From Penium margaritaceum (taxonomy: Eukaryota; Streptophyta; Zygnematophyceae; Desmidiales; Peniaceae): 53,248 bases of DNA. A program made the translations under genes and the position numbers. The DNA is taken from positions 50,007 to 103,254 of the forward strand of contig SZWC01004899.1 in NCBI GenBank assembly GCA_023375785.1. The letters are read 5' to 3'. Positions 40,282 through 49,127 of the stretch are shown in pieces. The notes below the pieces were generated by a model. It saw only the letters and a program-made list of their open reading frames with translations. It searched no databases and was not told where the DNA came from. Positions within the stretch are counted from its first letter, which is position 1. Each line of letters opens with the position of its first letter.

Positions 40282-41077
40282 ATGGCAACGACCGAGCAAG
40301 AGAGCATCGGCGCCGTCTCCAAGTTTGATAGAAACGGCTTCCCCTTGTGGAGGTGGCAGATTGAGGTCTACCTCAATGACAAGGGCCTGCTTCAGCTGGT
40401 CAACAGTGAAGAGACCGCGCCTCCGGATACCACGATGGCGGAGGAAGTGGACAAGAAGGCGCAACAAGAAGGCACTTGCATTATTGGTGTTAGCGCTAGC
40501 TCCGCCACAGCGCGCACTAATTCAAGGATGCAGGGAGGCCGTGGAGGCCTGGAAGAAACTCTGCACCATCTACCAGTCCACCAACCTTGCTAACCAGCTC
40601 TTCGTCTTCAAGAGGCTTGTCACCCTCCGAGCCAACGAAGGTGATGACACCATGGAGATCCTACAGCAGATTGAGTCCCTTACTGCCAAGTGCGTAGCCA
40701 CCGGATGGAAGGTCGACCCTCACGTACAAGCCATGATCCTCCTTCTAGCCTTGCCGGACAGTTGGAGTCCCATGATCACCGTCGTAGGTGGCTAGTCCGC
40801 CAATGAGCTCAAGTACCCAAAGGTGGCTGAGTACGTCTGCAACAAATGGATGCGGCATGGTGGGAGAGAAATCGGGGCAACTTCAAGTTCCGCCTATGCC
40901 GTCCGCCCTCAAGGTGGAGGGGGAGGCAAGAAGGGGAAGGGTGCTAACCAGGGCACCAAAAGAGGTGACAACAAGGGGGAGTGCTACAATTGTGGCAAAT
41001 AGGGCCACTACGCACGCGATTGCCCCAACAAGAAGTCAGACCAGCCCAGGAAGGGCGGGAAGAAGGATACCCAAGCC
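40282..41077 (+). pseudogene. gag: E7 gag, broken
   Basis: The ATG at 40282 starts MATTEQESIGAVSKFD with FPLWRWQIEVYLNDKGLL. A deletion after GTGGACAA (near 40455) shifts the frame. 40181-40795 then holds ALALLVLALAPPQRALIQGC and LFVFKRLVTLRANEGDDTMEILQQ in frame 2. A TAG at 40793 replaces Trp, and a TAG at 41000-41002 lies inside the zinc knuckle (CYNCGK, stop, GHYARDC), at the same codon as in E1. Confidence 0.87.
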
Positions 41078-42187
41078 ATGATGGCCAGGGAGTCTACCGA
41101 CTTGACAGATCCGGAAGTCACGGTGATTCACTCTGGATCAGGCCGCCACACACAATGCAACCGAACGGCATTCGTCACCTATGGCGCCACCGAGCGGCGC
41201 ATGACAGTGGCCAACGGCAAAACACAATTGGCCGCGGGCAAAGGAAATGTTTGCATTGAGTCGGTGGTGAACGGGAAATTCATTCCGTGCACCATCTACG
41301 ACGTGCTCCACATGCCCAACTTTGGGGCAAACCTGTTGTCAGTGAGCCGCCTTACCGACAAGGGGCTCAAGGTACTCTTCAACAAGAAGGAGGTCATCAT
41401 TCGGAAGGAGGGGGATGGCGAGGTGATTGCACGTGGCAAGAGGGAGGCAGTCCTATACCTTCTTTGTACCAAGGTTCTTGCCAATGCAGTGAGGACTGAC
41501 GCCATCAATCTCGTGACAAAGGATGAAGGAAATCTGAACCTATGGCACCGCCGCCTATGTCACATCGCTCCCTCAAATGTGAGGGACATGGCAAAGAAGG
41601 AAGTGGTGCCGGGCCTTGATGTCAAGGGCCTCGATGCAGCCAATAATGCCGTGTGCGAGCCATGTGTGGTGGGCAAGGCGACACGACAGCCATTTGAGGG
41701 CAAAAGGATGCGTGCATCTGCAAAGTTGGAGTTGGTGCACACAGATGTGTGTGGACCGTTCAAGCCCTCCATTGGTGGGGCGCGCTACTTTGTCACCTTC
41801 ATCGACGACCACAGCCGCAAGCTCTACCTTTACATCATCAAGAGGAAGAGCGATGTCTTTTCATGCATGGAGGAATTCGTGGCGGCCGTGGAGCGGCAAA
41901 TGGAGTTGAAGGTGAAGGCATTCCGGAGCGACAACGATGGCGAGTACGAGGGCTGCTCGGCATGGATGAAGAGCAAGGGGATCGCATGGCAGAAAACTAC
42001 GCCACACTCTCCGCAGCAGAACGGCGTCGCCGACAGGGCGAACCGCACCATCCTCAACATGGCCCTGTCCATGTTGAGCGATGCCAGCCTCGTACAGCGG
42101 TACTGGGGCGAGGCGGCACGGAGAGTGGCGTACATCATGAACCTGACGCCGACAAAGCCGCTAAAGGACGTAGAGTCCAAGGTGTGA
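41078..42187 (+). CDS. pol: E7 protease and integrase, long open segment
   Basis: This 369-residue frame is the longest uninterrupted Copia frame of its family here. The protease active site reads VIHSGSGRHT, with His for the catalytic Asp. YDVLHMPNFGANLLSVSRLTD follows. Integrase has a complete HHCC zinc domain (LWHRRLCHIAP, CEPC) and a core with HTDVCGPFKPS, FIDDHSRKLYLY, RSDNDGEYEG and QQNGVADRAN. The third catalytic residue is Asp instead of Glu. The frame ends in a TGA replacing Trp in SKVWKTP. Confidence 0.92.
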   Translation: MMARESTDLTDPEVTVIHSGSGRHTQCNRTAFVTYGATERRMTVANGKTQLAAGKGNVCIESVVNGKFIPCTIYDVLHMPNFGANLLSVSRLTDKGLKVLFNKKEVIIRKEGDGEVIARGKREAVLYLLCTKVLANAVRTDAINLVTKDEGNLNLWHRRLCHIAPSNVRDMAKKEVVPGLDVKGLDAANNAVCEPCVVGKATRQPFEGKRMRASAKLELVHTDVCGPFKPSIGGARYFVTFIDDHSRKLYLYIIKRKSDVFSCMEEFVAAVERQMELKVKAFRSDNDGEYEGCSAWMKSKGIAWQKTTPHSPQQNGVADRANRTILNMALSMLSDASLVQRYWGEAARRVAYIMNLTPTKPLKDVESKV

Positions 42188-42874
42188 AAGATGCCACAAG
42201 AAGTGTGGAGCGAGAGGAAGCCAACTGTGGCACACCTCCGCATGTTTGGTTGCATTGCACAAACTCTTGTGCAGGCACGGGAGGGGCGGGGCAAGCTGGA
42301 CCGGCGGACTCGCCGATGCATCTTCGTCGGGTACGAGAGCGGGAGCAAGGCGTAACGGCTCTTCGACCCGTGGAGGCAGCAGATCGTGAAGAGTCACGAC
42401 ATCACGTTCAATGAGGATAGCCGTTGGACGGACAAGGACGCGGGTCTCACCAAGCATGGGGAGTGGCTGCCACTCCTCGAGGGGGAGACAACGGAGGATG
42501 CAAAAGAGGGTGACGTCAAAGCGGCTCCAGCCGGCGACAACCATCCGGGGGATGGGGGAGCGGCTGATTTGCATTCAGCCAAGTCGGAGAATGAGTCCGA
42601 AGCGTCGGCAGCAGTGGAGTTGAACAAGGAGGCGGGGAGTGAGCCCCCATCTCCACGGTCCCCGAGAGAGGGGGAGAAGGCCAGCGGTGCGAGTGGCGCC
42701 GCGAGAGGGGAGAAACAGCAGCGGCAGCAGCAGCAGTAGCAGCCTCAACAGTAGCAGCCCCGGAGAAGTGGACGCGCAAGGACAGCAAAACGGTATGATG
42801 CCGCGCAGGGCACCTGGACAAGGTTTGCTCGAGCGTTCTTTGCGCAAGAGGAGCCTGAGAATGTCAAGGAGGCG
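42188..42874 (+). pseudogene. pol: E7 integrase C-terminus and linker
   Basis: Same frame: HLRMFGCIAQTLVQAREGRGKLD and CIFVGYESGSKA, then a TAA. 42386-42739 gives SHDITFNEDSRWTDKDAG and a long acidic linker with Gln runs (CAGCAG repeats) closed by TAGs that replace CAG codons. RSGRARTAKRYDAAQG follows. Confidence 0.8.
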
Positions 42875-43235
42875 TTGCAACAGAAGGATGGGGCTGAGTG
42901 GGATGGAGCCATAAAATCTGAGCTCGCCTCCCACGAAGAGAATGGTACTTGGAAGTTGATTGATAGGCCGGAGTGCACGAAAATCATCGGCTCCAAGTGG
43001 ATCTTCAACAAGAAGCTCACCAAGGAGGGGAAGGTGGAGCGGTACAAGGCGCGGCTGGTCGTGAAGGGGTACGCCCAGCGAAAAGGAGAACACTACGACA
43101 AAACCTTCGCGCCGGTGGCAACGTTTGCCTCCATTTGCTCCATCCTCTCAGTGGCGGCGGCGCGCGACTACGAAGTCCACCAAATGGATGTAAAAAACAG
43201 CATTCCTCAATGGCGACCTGGACAAGGAGGTCTAC
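42875..43235 (+). pseudogene. pol: E7 reverse transcriptase N-terminal part
   Basis: This is open from DGAEWDGAIKSELASHEENGTWKLIDRPE through SKWIFNKKLTKEGKVERYKARLVVKGYAQRKGEHYDKTFAPVATF to VHQMDVKN. An insertion in an A run near 43192-43197 then shifts the frame. Confidence 0.87.
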
Positions 43236-43871
43236 ATGGAGGTGCCGGAAGGGGTGGACGCCCCGCCGGGGAAGGTGTACCAGCTTCGCAAGGCGCTCTA
43301 TGGGCTCAAGCAAGCGCCACTCATGTGGTACCTGAAAATGGACGGCTTCATGGCCGAGCTTGGCTTCAAGCGCTGTGAGGCGGATCACAGCGTGTATGTG
43401 CAAAAGCAGCCAGGGTTGCACCAGATTGTGGTCCTTTACGTGGATGACCTCATCCTCGTGTCCTCGGACATGGAGGAGTTGGTGAACCTGAAGCGGCAGC
43501 TGGGCGGTCGGTTCAAAATGACCGACATGGACGAGCTCGAGTACTACCTTGGCGTCGCCATCAAGAGGGACTGCAAAGCACGCACGCTGGAGATGGGGCA
43601 GGCAAAGTACGTGCAAGAGGTGCTCTGCCGCTACAACATGGAGGAGTGCAACCCCATCGGCACACCCATGACCACCACATGTGAGTTGAGCTCGAGCATG
43701 GGCCCGAACACGGACAAGGAGAAGGAGGAGATGGCAGGTGTGCCATACCAGTCTGCAGCGGGGAGCATCATGTACGCCATGGTGGCAACACGGCCTGACC
43801 TAGCCTTTACGGAGGGCCAAGTGAGCCGCTATGTTGCTGACCCCGGGCAGCGCTGCATTGGCAAGCGGTGA
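43236..43871 (+). CDS. pol: E7 reverse transcriptase C-terminal part, open
   Basis: A 211-residue frame, one position off the flanking frames, encodes EVPEGVDAPPGKVYQL, LYGLKQAPLMWYLKMDG, the intact box VLYVDDLILVSSD, MDELEYYLGVAIKRD, CNPIGTPM and PYQSAAGSIMYAMVATRPDLAF. A two-base gain near 43850 (GGGCAGCGCTGCATTGG against GGGCCGCTGCATTGG in E1) restores the original frame, so the two shifts compensate. Confidence 0.88.
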   Translation: MEVPEGVDAPPGKVYQLRKALYGLKQAPLMWYLKMDGFMAELGFKRCEADHSVYVQKQPGLHQIVVLYVDDLILVSSDMEELVNLKRQLGGRFKMTDMDELEYYLGVAIKRDCKARTLEMGQAKYVQEVLCRYNMEECNPIGTPMTTTCELSSSMGPNTDKEKEEMAGVPYQSAAGSIMYAMVATRPDLAFTEGQVSRYVADPGQRCIGKR

Positions 43872-44422
43872 AGCGGATCCGCCGCTATCTCAAGGCGACA
43901 AAACAGTCGCGGCTTGTGTTTGGAGGGGGAGCGCGTGATGACTCCCTCAAGTTGGTCGGCTACTCTGATGTCGACTGGGCTGGTGATGTGGATGACAGAA
44001 AATCAACGTCAGGGTATGTGTTTGTGCTTTGTGGTGCAGCAGTTTCATGGGAAAGGAGGAAGCAAGACTGTGTTGCAGTGTCCAGCACCAAAGCGGAGTA
44101 CATCGCGCTCGCAGAAGCCGCAAAGGAGGTGGTGTGGCTGCATTGGCTGTTAAAGGAGATCGGCATGCCGCAGAAGAAGCCGACGGTGCTCAACGTTGAC
44201 AACATGAGTGCCATCAGCCTGAACCAGAACCCGGTGCTGCACAGGAGGACCAAGCACATCGAGATCTGGCATCACTACGCGTGGGACTTGGTGCCAAAGG
44301 GAGATGCGGCTACTGTGCATTGTGGCACTAAGCGCATGCTCGCCGATGCCATGACCAAGGCAGAGCCCAAGGACAGGCATGATGTGAGCTGCATGGAGCT
44401 CGGACTATGCTGTGAGGTTTAA
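43868..44422 (+). CDS. pol: E7 RNase H, intact frame
   Basis: A 184-residue frame has [53 protein letters not shown] and TKHIEIWHHYAWD. The catalytic Glu of STEAEY reads Lys here (STKAEY), so activity is doubtful although the frame is open. It ends 43 bp before the polypurine tract. Confidence 0.9.
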   Translation: MKRIRRYLKATKQSRLVFGGGARDDSLKLVGYSDVDWAGDVDDRKSTSGYVFVLCGAAVSWERRKQDCVAVSSTKAEYIALAEAAKEVVWLHWLLKEIGMPQKKPTVLNVDNMSAISLNQNPVLHRRTKHIEIWHHYAWDLVPKGDAATVHCGTKRMLADAMTKAEPKDRHDVSCMELGLCCEV

Positions 44423-44465
44423 AAATGCTACAGGTTCCAAAAATAGGGCATCAAGGCTGCGGTGC

Positions 44466-44720
44466 AAGGGGGAGATTGTTGACATAGTGTGCCCCTTGCC
44501 ATGAGTGCCGTTGATCATACTCCGTGGTTTGACCACTGAGGAGTGGTTGAACACCTGATCTAAATTTAGATTTGGATGCCTTGGATTTTTCCATGCAAGA
44601 TCAAGCTTTGAATCGCTCGATTTGAGTGACTATTCAGAAAGTTAGCCTAGCCCGAAAAAATGGGTGTTGGGTGGGTGGAATCTGGTACCCGCCATGGGTG
44701 GTGGGATATTCCACCGCCAA
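44466..44720 (+). repeat. E7 polypurine tract and truncated 3' LTR
   Basis: AAGGGGGAGAT is followed by TGTTGACATAG at 44477. The sequence tracks the 5' LTR to CCACCGCCA and stops at 44720. Confidence 0.9.
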
Positions 44721-44979
44721 TGTGCTAGGAGGTGAACTTTGACAGAGTGGTTCTTTCAGCTCCATGTGCCAAATGAGGCATACTTAGGGTTGTTAGAAAG
44801 CTGTGCTACTTTCAAATCCACGAGTCAACCCAGTCATTTATGCTCTCTACACAGCTTCACACGCTTCCGTGTTTTTGTCTCTGCAGCGTACAACTTGTCT
44901 CTTACATACAATTGGTCCTGCCAAGCGGCTCTTGGTGAGCTTGATCACCTCCCTGAGGGCTGCCCCTGATTGCATCAAC
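44721..44979 (+). repeat. E8 5' LTR, 3'-terminal part only
   Basis: TGTGCTAGGAGGTGAACTTTG to TTGCATCAAC matches 49521-49784. The beginning of the LTR (equivalent of 49137-49520) is absent. Confidence 0.88.
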
Positions 44980-44990
44980 GGTATCAGAGC
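44980..44990 (+). promoter_or_regulatory. E8 primer binding site, conventional iMet 3' end
   Basis: GGTATCAGAGC is complementary to the 3' end of initiator tRNA-Met, the standard plant Copia primer site. It contrasts with all other elements in this window. Confidence 0.85.
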
Positions 44991-45076
44991 TGAAACAAGG
45001 CTCTGCCTCATCCTTGAGGCATTCCTTGTAACATGTTGTGTGATGGAGTCGTTTGGGGGCTGAACGTTGCACTACC

Positions 45077-45754
45077 ATGGCGACATCCGCTTTTGTGGTG
45101 GCTGGCGTCAACATCGCCAAGTTCGAAGGCAAGAATTTCTTCAACTGGACCAACAACATGAAGATGGTGCTGATGGAGAAAGGACTCTGGAGCCATGTGC
45201 GTGACAATGAACCAGCTAAGTCCTCTCCCTCACCTGGTGAGGCACGTACCTACCGCGACAAGCGTGACCGCGCCCTCACGGCCATCTACCTCTACCTTGC
45301 CGAACGGTAGCAACTCCTCGTCTGTGGCATCCTCATGCCTAAGGAGGTTTTGAATAATCATGAGTCCACTTATGCATCCGAGTCAATCCTTATGAACATG
45401 CAACTGTGTCGTCGCTTTCACACTGTGAAGATGGATGAGTCCGGATCCACGATTGATGACATCAAAATGGTGAAGTCTCTTGCCGACCAGCTTTCTGCAA
45501 TTGAGGACCCTGTCAAGGAACGTATGCTGATGCTAGCCATCCTCTCTTGCCTTCCTAGCAGCTACAGTCCTCTGATTGTTGCCCTGGACCAGCATTGCGA
45601 CAAGCTCTCCCTCAACAATGTGGGTGAGAGCCTGTTGTTGAGGAGGAGCGGACTAGATGTCACTCTCATCACCAACTCTGGTCGTGGGGGCGGTGCAGCA
45701 CCAACCAGGAGCAACGGTGGAGGAGGGAAGAATAAGGGGAACTGCCACTTGTAA
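45077..45754 (+). pseudogene. gag: E8 gag, broken
   Basis: The ATG at 45077 (ACCATGGCG context) starts MATSAFVVAGVNIAKFEGKN with FFNWTNNMKMVLMEKGLW, a Copia gag N-terminus. A TAG at 45308-45310 interrupts it. The same frame continues to 45754 with MNMQLCRRFHTVKMDESGSTIDD, the UBN2-type gag core, and a Gly-rich linker. The zinc knuckle begins CHL and is then lost by a frame change equal to a two-base loss at about 45750. The rest (CKKPGHWAREC) is in the next frame. Confidence 0.87.
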
Positions 45755-46868
45755 GAAGCCAGGGCATTGGGCACGCGAATGCCGGAAGAAGAAGGCGGAC
45801 CTTGCGACTGGAATGGGAGCGGGAAAACAGTTTGACGCTTTCACAAAGAAAGCAGATTGGGAGAGTGGATTCGTGACAACCATCCAGGTCCTCGTCTCCA
45901 ACAACACCGCCTTTTTCTCGATCATCGACTCGGGAGCCATGCGGCACATGACGTGTCGCCAGGAGTGGTTCGTTGTCTACACCGTCATTGAGCCTCGTCG
46001 GGTGTACATGGGGGACAACCATATGCAAATGGTGGTTGGGGAGGGTGAGATTGTGTTTTATTCTTTCGTTGAGGGCAAGCACGTGGAACATCATATGAAG
46101 AGGGTGCTCCATGTTCTAGGGCTAGCAGCTAACCTCCTCTCTGTCTCATCTCTCATCTCCGAAGGCATGCAGGTTCGCTTTGAGAATGGTGGCTGCACCA
46201 TCTCTGTACGTGTAGGCCGTGTGCTAGCAAAAGCGGACAAGGACAGAATCTACCATTTCTATGTGTCATCGGAGAAGGAAGCAGACTTAGCGTTGGCGGC
46301 AAGAGAGGGAAAACACGACATCGGCCTGTGGCACCGCCGGCTTGGTCACCTCGGCTTTGGCGCCATCATCTCCATGCAGCAGATGGTCCACGGCCTGGAG
46401 CTTAAGGGGGTGAAGCAGCTAGGTGCATCGGCTTGTGAGAGTTGCATTGAAGGGAAGCAGGCCCGCGCTCGATTCTCTGGGGAAGGGAAGGAAGCGGCTG
46501 AGCTTCTCTCACTTGTTCGCTCTGATTTGTGCGGTCCCATGCCATCTCACTCCTTGTCCGGCAAGTTGTTCTTTGTCACATTCATTGATGACAAGTCGAG
46601 GAAGATGTGGGTGTCCTTCTTGGCTGGAAAGGATGAGTGCTTTGATGCTTTTAAGGTGTGGATTGCTACTGCACACAATGAGAGTGGCACACGGTTGACG
46701 GTGCTTTGCATCGACGGTGGAGAAGAGTACCTCTCCAATGACTTCCGCACCTTCCTCAAGCGCCGCGGGATGAGGCACGACGTCAGTCCACCAGAAACAC
46801 TACAGCAGAATGGCGTGGCTGATCACGCAAACCATACGCTCATGGAGCGTGTTTGCAGCATGCTCTAA
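45657..46868 (+). CDS. pol: E8 zinc knuckle, protease and integrase, long open segment
   Basis: A 403-residue frame; the first roughly 30 residues overlap gag out of phase. It contains CKKPGHWAREC, the protease site SIIDSGAMRHMT with an intact DSG triad, LHVLGLAANLLSVSSL, the integrase zinc domain (LWHRRLGHLGF, CESC) and the core (VRSDLCGPM, FIDDKSRKMWVSF, CIDGGEEYLS, LQQNGVADHANHTLM). The third acidic residue is Asp rather than Glu. It ends in TAA at 46866, after which the frame continues for about 30 codons. Confidence 0.9.
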   Translation: MSLSSPTLVVGAVQHQPGATVEEGRIRGTATCKKPGHWARECRKKKADLATGMGAGKQFDAFTKKADWESGFVTTIQVLVSNNTAFFSIIDSGAMRHMTCRQEWFVVYTVIEPRRVYMGDNHMQMVVGEGEIVFYSFVEGKHVEHHMKRVLHVLGLAANLLSVSSLISEGMQVRFENGGCTISVRVGRVLAKADKDRIYHFYVSSEKEADLALAAREGKHDIGLWHRRLGHLGFGAIISMQQMVHGLELKGVKQLGASACESCIEGKQARARFSGEGKEAAELLSLVRSDLCGPMPSHSLSGKLFFVTFIDDKSRKMWVSFLAGKDECFDAFKVWIATAHNESGTRLTVLCIDGGEEYLSNDFRTFLKRRGMRHDVSPPETLQQNGVADHANHTLMERVCSML

Positions 46869-47460
46869 GGAGCAAAGCTCCCGCCAACCTTTTGGGCGGA
46901 AGCGGTCAACAGTGCTGTGTACCTGAAAAAACGCAGTCCCACACATGCCCTGCATTGATGACACCAGAGGAGGCGTGGACGGAATGCAAGCCAACAGTGA
47001 TGCACCTGAAAGTCTTTGGGTGTGGCGCATTTGTGCACGTGCCTTCCGCCAACCGCAACAAGCTGGACGCAAAGTTGGTGAAGGGAGCCTTCCTTGGCTA
47101 CGACACCATGGGATACCGCCTCTGCAACCTCACTGCTCGCAAGATCATCCGCAGTGGTGACGTGGTCTTTCAAGAGGACGTGAAGAGCTGGAGTTGGAGC
47201 CCCATGTCTACAGTTCCACTTGTTGCTGCACTTGTACCAGAAGTGGGAGAAGAGCCGACAGCAGAAGAGGGCGGTGCGGAAGATGGCGGTGATAGCGGCA
47301 ACGGCAAGGAGGTGGAGGGAGATGAGAAGGAGAAAGCAACAAAATCTGATGAGGAAGAGCAGCAAAGCAACCACGGCAGCTGCCACGGAGGTGTGCACGC
47401 CACAACCATGGTGCAGATGGTCTTGTGGAGCCGTTGACGAGATCCAAGCACCTTGCAATT
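46869..47460 (+). pseudogene. pol: E8 integrase C-terminus and linker
   Basis: LPPTFWAEAVNSAVYLKKRSP continues past the stop. After a shift, 46960-47437 gives MTPEEAWTECKPTVMHLKVFGCGAFVHVPSANRNKLDAK, FLGYDTMGYRLCN and VVFQEDVKSW, then a Glu/Asp-rich linker with another frame change near 47400. Confidence 0.8.
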
Positions 47461-48486
47461 AAACAGAGGCCGCTGGAGGAGCTGGAGAACCTATGCACCG
47501 TTCCACCACCAACAGAGTCATCTGACCTCGAGCTTCTCTTCCTCACAATCACCAATGACCCAGCCACATTCGTTGAAGCCACGCGCAGCGCCGAGACGGT
47601 AGATTGGCATGCTGTGGCAGATGAGGAGTATGGTGCGCTCATGAAGAATAGCACCTGGACCCTCAAGGAAGCTCCACGTGGCAGTCGGGTGATCGGGTGT
47701 CAGTGGATCTTCAGGTGCAAGCAAAGTGCGGATGGTAAGGCGCTCAGGTACAAAGCACGGTCGGTTGCAAAGGGACATGGGCAGACAGTGGGTGTGGATT
47801 ACAATGAGACATTTGAACCTGTCACAAAGTTCCCATCCATCCGAGTGATCATTGCTCTTGCTGCTGCTATGGACTAGGAGGTGCACCAAATGGATGTGAC
47901 GTGTGCAATTCTGGATGGTGACCTCGAGAAGGAGGTGTACACGGAGCAGCCGGAGGGGTATGTAATGGAGGGAAATTAGGATTTGGTGTGCAAGCTTGTG
48001 AAGGCTCTTTACGGCCTAAAGCAAGCACCACGAGCATGGTACCACAAGATGGATGAGCAGCTGGACGGCTTTGGTTTTGTGCGCACTGAAGCTGACCATG
48101 CACTTTATGGGCACGTGCAAGAGGCAAGCCAGGTCATCATCTTGCTCTATGTTGATGATCTGCTCATTGCATCTGACTTGAAGTCTCTTTTGGATGATGT
48201 GAAGCAATCTCTTGCTGTCAGGTTCGATGTAAAAGACATGGGAGAGCTCAACGACTACATTGGCCTCCAGGTCAAGCGCGACCCGCAGCAGCTGACTTTG
48301 GAGTTGTCGCAGAGCACGTACGTAAGCGACATTATCAAGCGCTTCAACATGGCAGGAGCATGCAAGGCCGCAACACCACTGGAAGTGGGAGCCAAGCGGA
48401 GCATGATGCAGACTCGCTGCGGCATACAAGAGAGCAGCCGCATGGAAGTAGTGCCATATCAAGCAACAATTGGGAGTCTCATGTAA
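47461..48486 (+). pseudogene. pol: E8 reverse transcriptase
   Basis: This is one frame with TAG at 47875 (Trp in relatives) and 47977. It encodes STWTLKEAPRGSRVIGCQWIFRCK, VDYNETFEPVTKF, EVHQMDVTCAILDGDLEKEVYTEQPEGY, LYGLKQAPRAWYHKMDEQ and the intact box LYVDDLLIASD, then MGELNDYIGLQVKRD. It ends at a TAA at 48484 after PYQATIGSLM. Confidence 0.88.
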
Positions 48487-49011
48487 GCAACAGTAGGCAC
48501 GCGCCTCAACATCAGCCAAGCTGCGGGAGTGCTCAGCAAGTTTTGCGCAAATCCAGGCGTGTCGCATTGGGAGGCAGTTAACCACGTGCTATGCTACCTT
48601 AACAGCAGCAACCGCCTTTGCCTCACCTTCAATGACAACAACAGCCCCATCCTCATCGGCTACAGCGATGCAGATTGGGGAGGTGACCTGGACACAAGGA
48701 GGTCGACCAGTGGGTTCGTGTTTGTACTCGGGGGAGGTGCAATCAGTTGGAGGAGCAAGAAGCAATAGTGTGTCGCCCTCTCCTCCACGGAAGCTGAGTA
48801 CATCGCCTTGAGTGAAGCATCAAAGGAAGTCGTGTGGCTGCATGAGCTGCTGGCAAGCCTTGGACAGCAGCAGACCACAGCGACTACAATCTACTGTGAC
48901 AACATGAGCGCCATTGCTCTCACCAAGAACACAGAGTTTCACGCCCGCACCAAGCACATTGATCCGCGATATCACTTCATCCACGAACTCATGGCAAAGC
49001 ATGTTATGTAG
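48487..49011 (+). pseudogene. pol: E8 RNase H
   Basis: Same frame as RT: HWEAVNHVLCYLNSSNRLCL, GYSDADWGGDLDTRRSTSGFVFVLGGGAISWRSKKQ, a TAG at 48766, then CVALSSTEAEYIALSEASKE, YCDNMSAIALTKN and TKHIDPRYHFIHELMAK. All catalytic blocks are recognisable, and a single stop separates them. Confidence 0.88.
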
Positions 49012-49127
49012 ATCAAGTTCTGCCCTTCAACCATGATGCGGGCAGCCTTCTTGACCAAGCCGGTGGCAGCGCAGCCCTTTCAGCAATTGAGGGGACAGTG
49101 TGGAGTTGTGTGGATTTTATTCTTGCA

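Larger units (their letters stand above)
39495..44720 (+). mobile_element. E7: Ty1/Copia element with truncated 3' LTR
   Basis: The 5' LTR is 39495-40213, the primer site is at 40214-40237, the coding region is 40282-44422, and AAGGGGGAGAT lies at 44466-44476. The 3' LTR starts at 44477 but breaks off after 244 bp at 44720, where E8 sequence begins. The expected rest (about 476 bp) does not reappear after E8. It is the most complete polyprotein of the E1/E3/E7 family, with five or more stops and three frame changes. Confidence 0.93.

Noticed and set aside
44721..44740. 44721 as the true start of the E8 LTR because it begins TGTG
   Set aside because: A purine tract and TGTTGG at 49128-49142 show that the LTR starts 384 bp earlier in the 3' copy, and no target duplication fits 44721.
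3445..49011. Reassigned UAG codon, because many retrotransposon frames continue past TAG
   Set aside because: TGA, TAA and frameshifts also interrupt the frames, stops fall at Trp, Tyr, Lys and Gln positions alike, and the kinase gene reads normally. Decay explains it.
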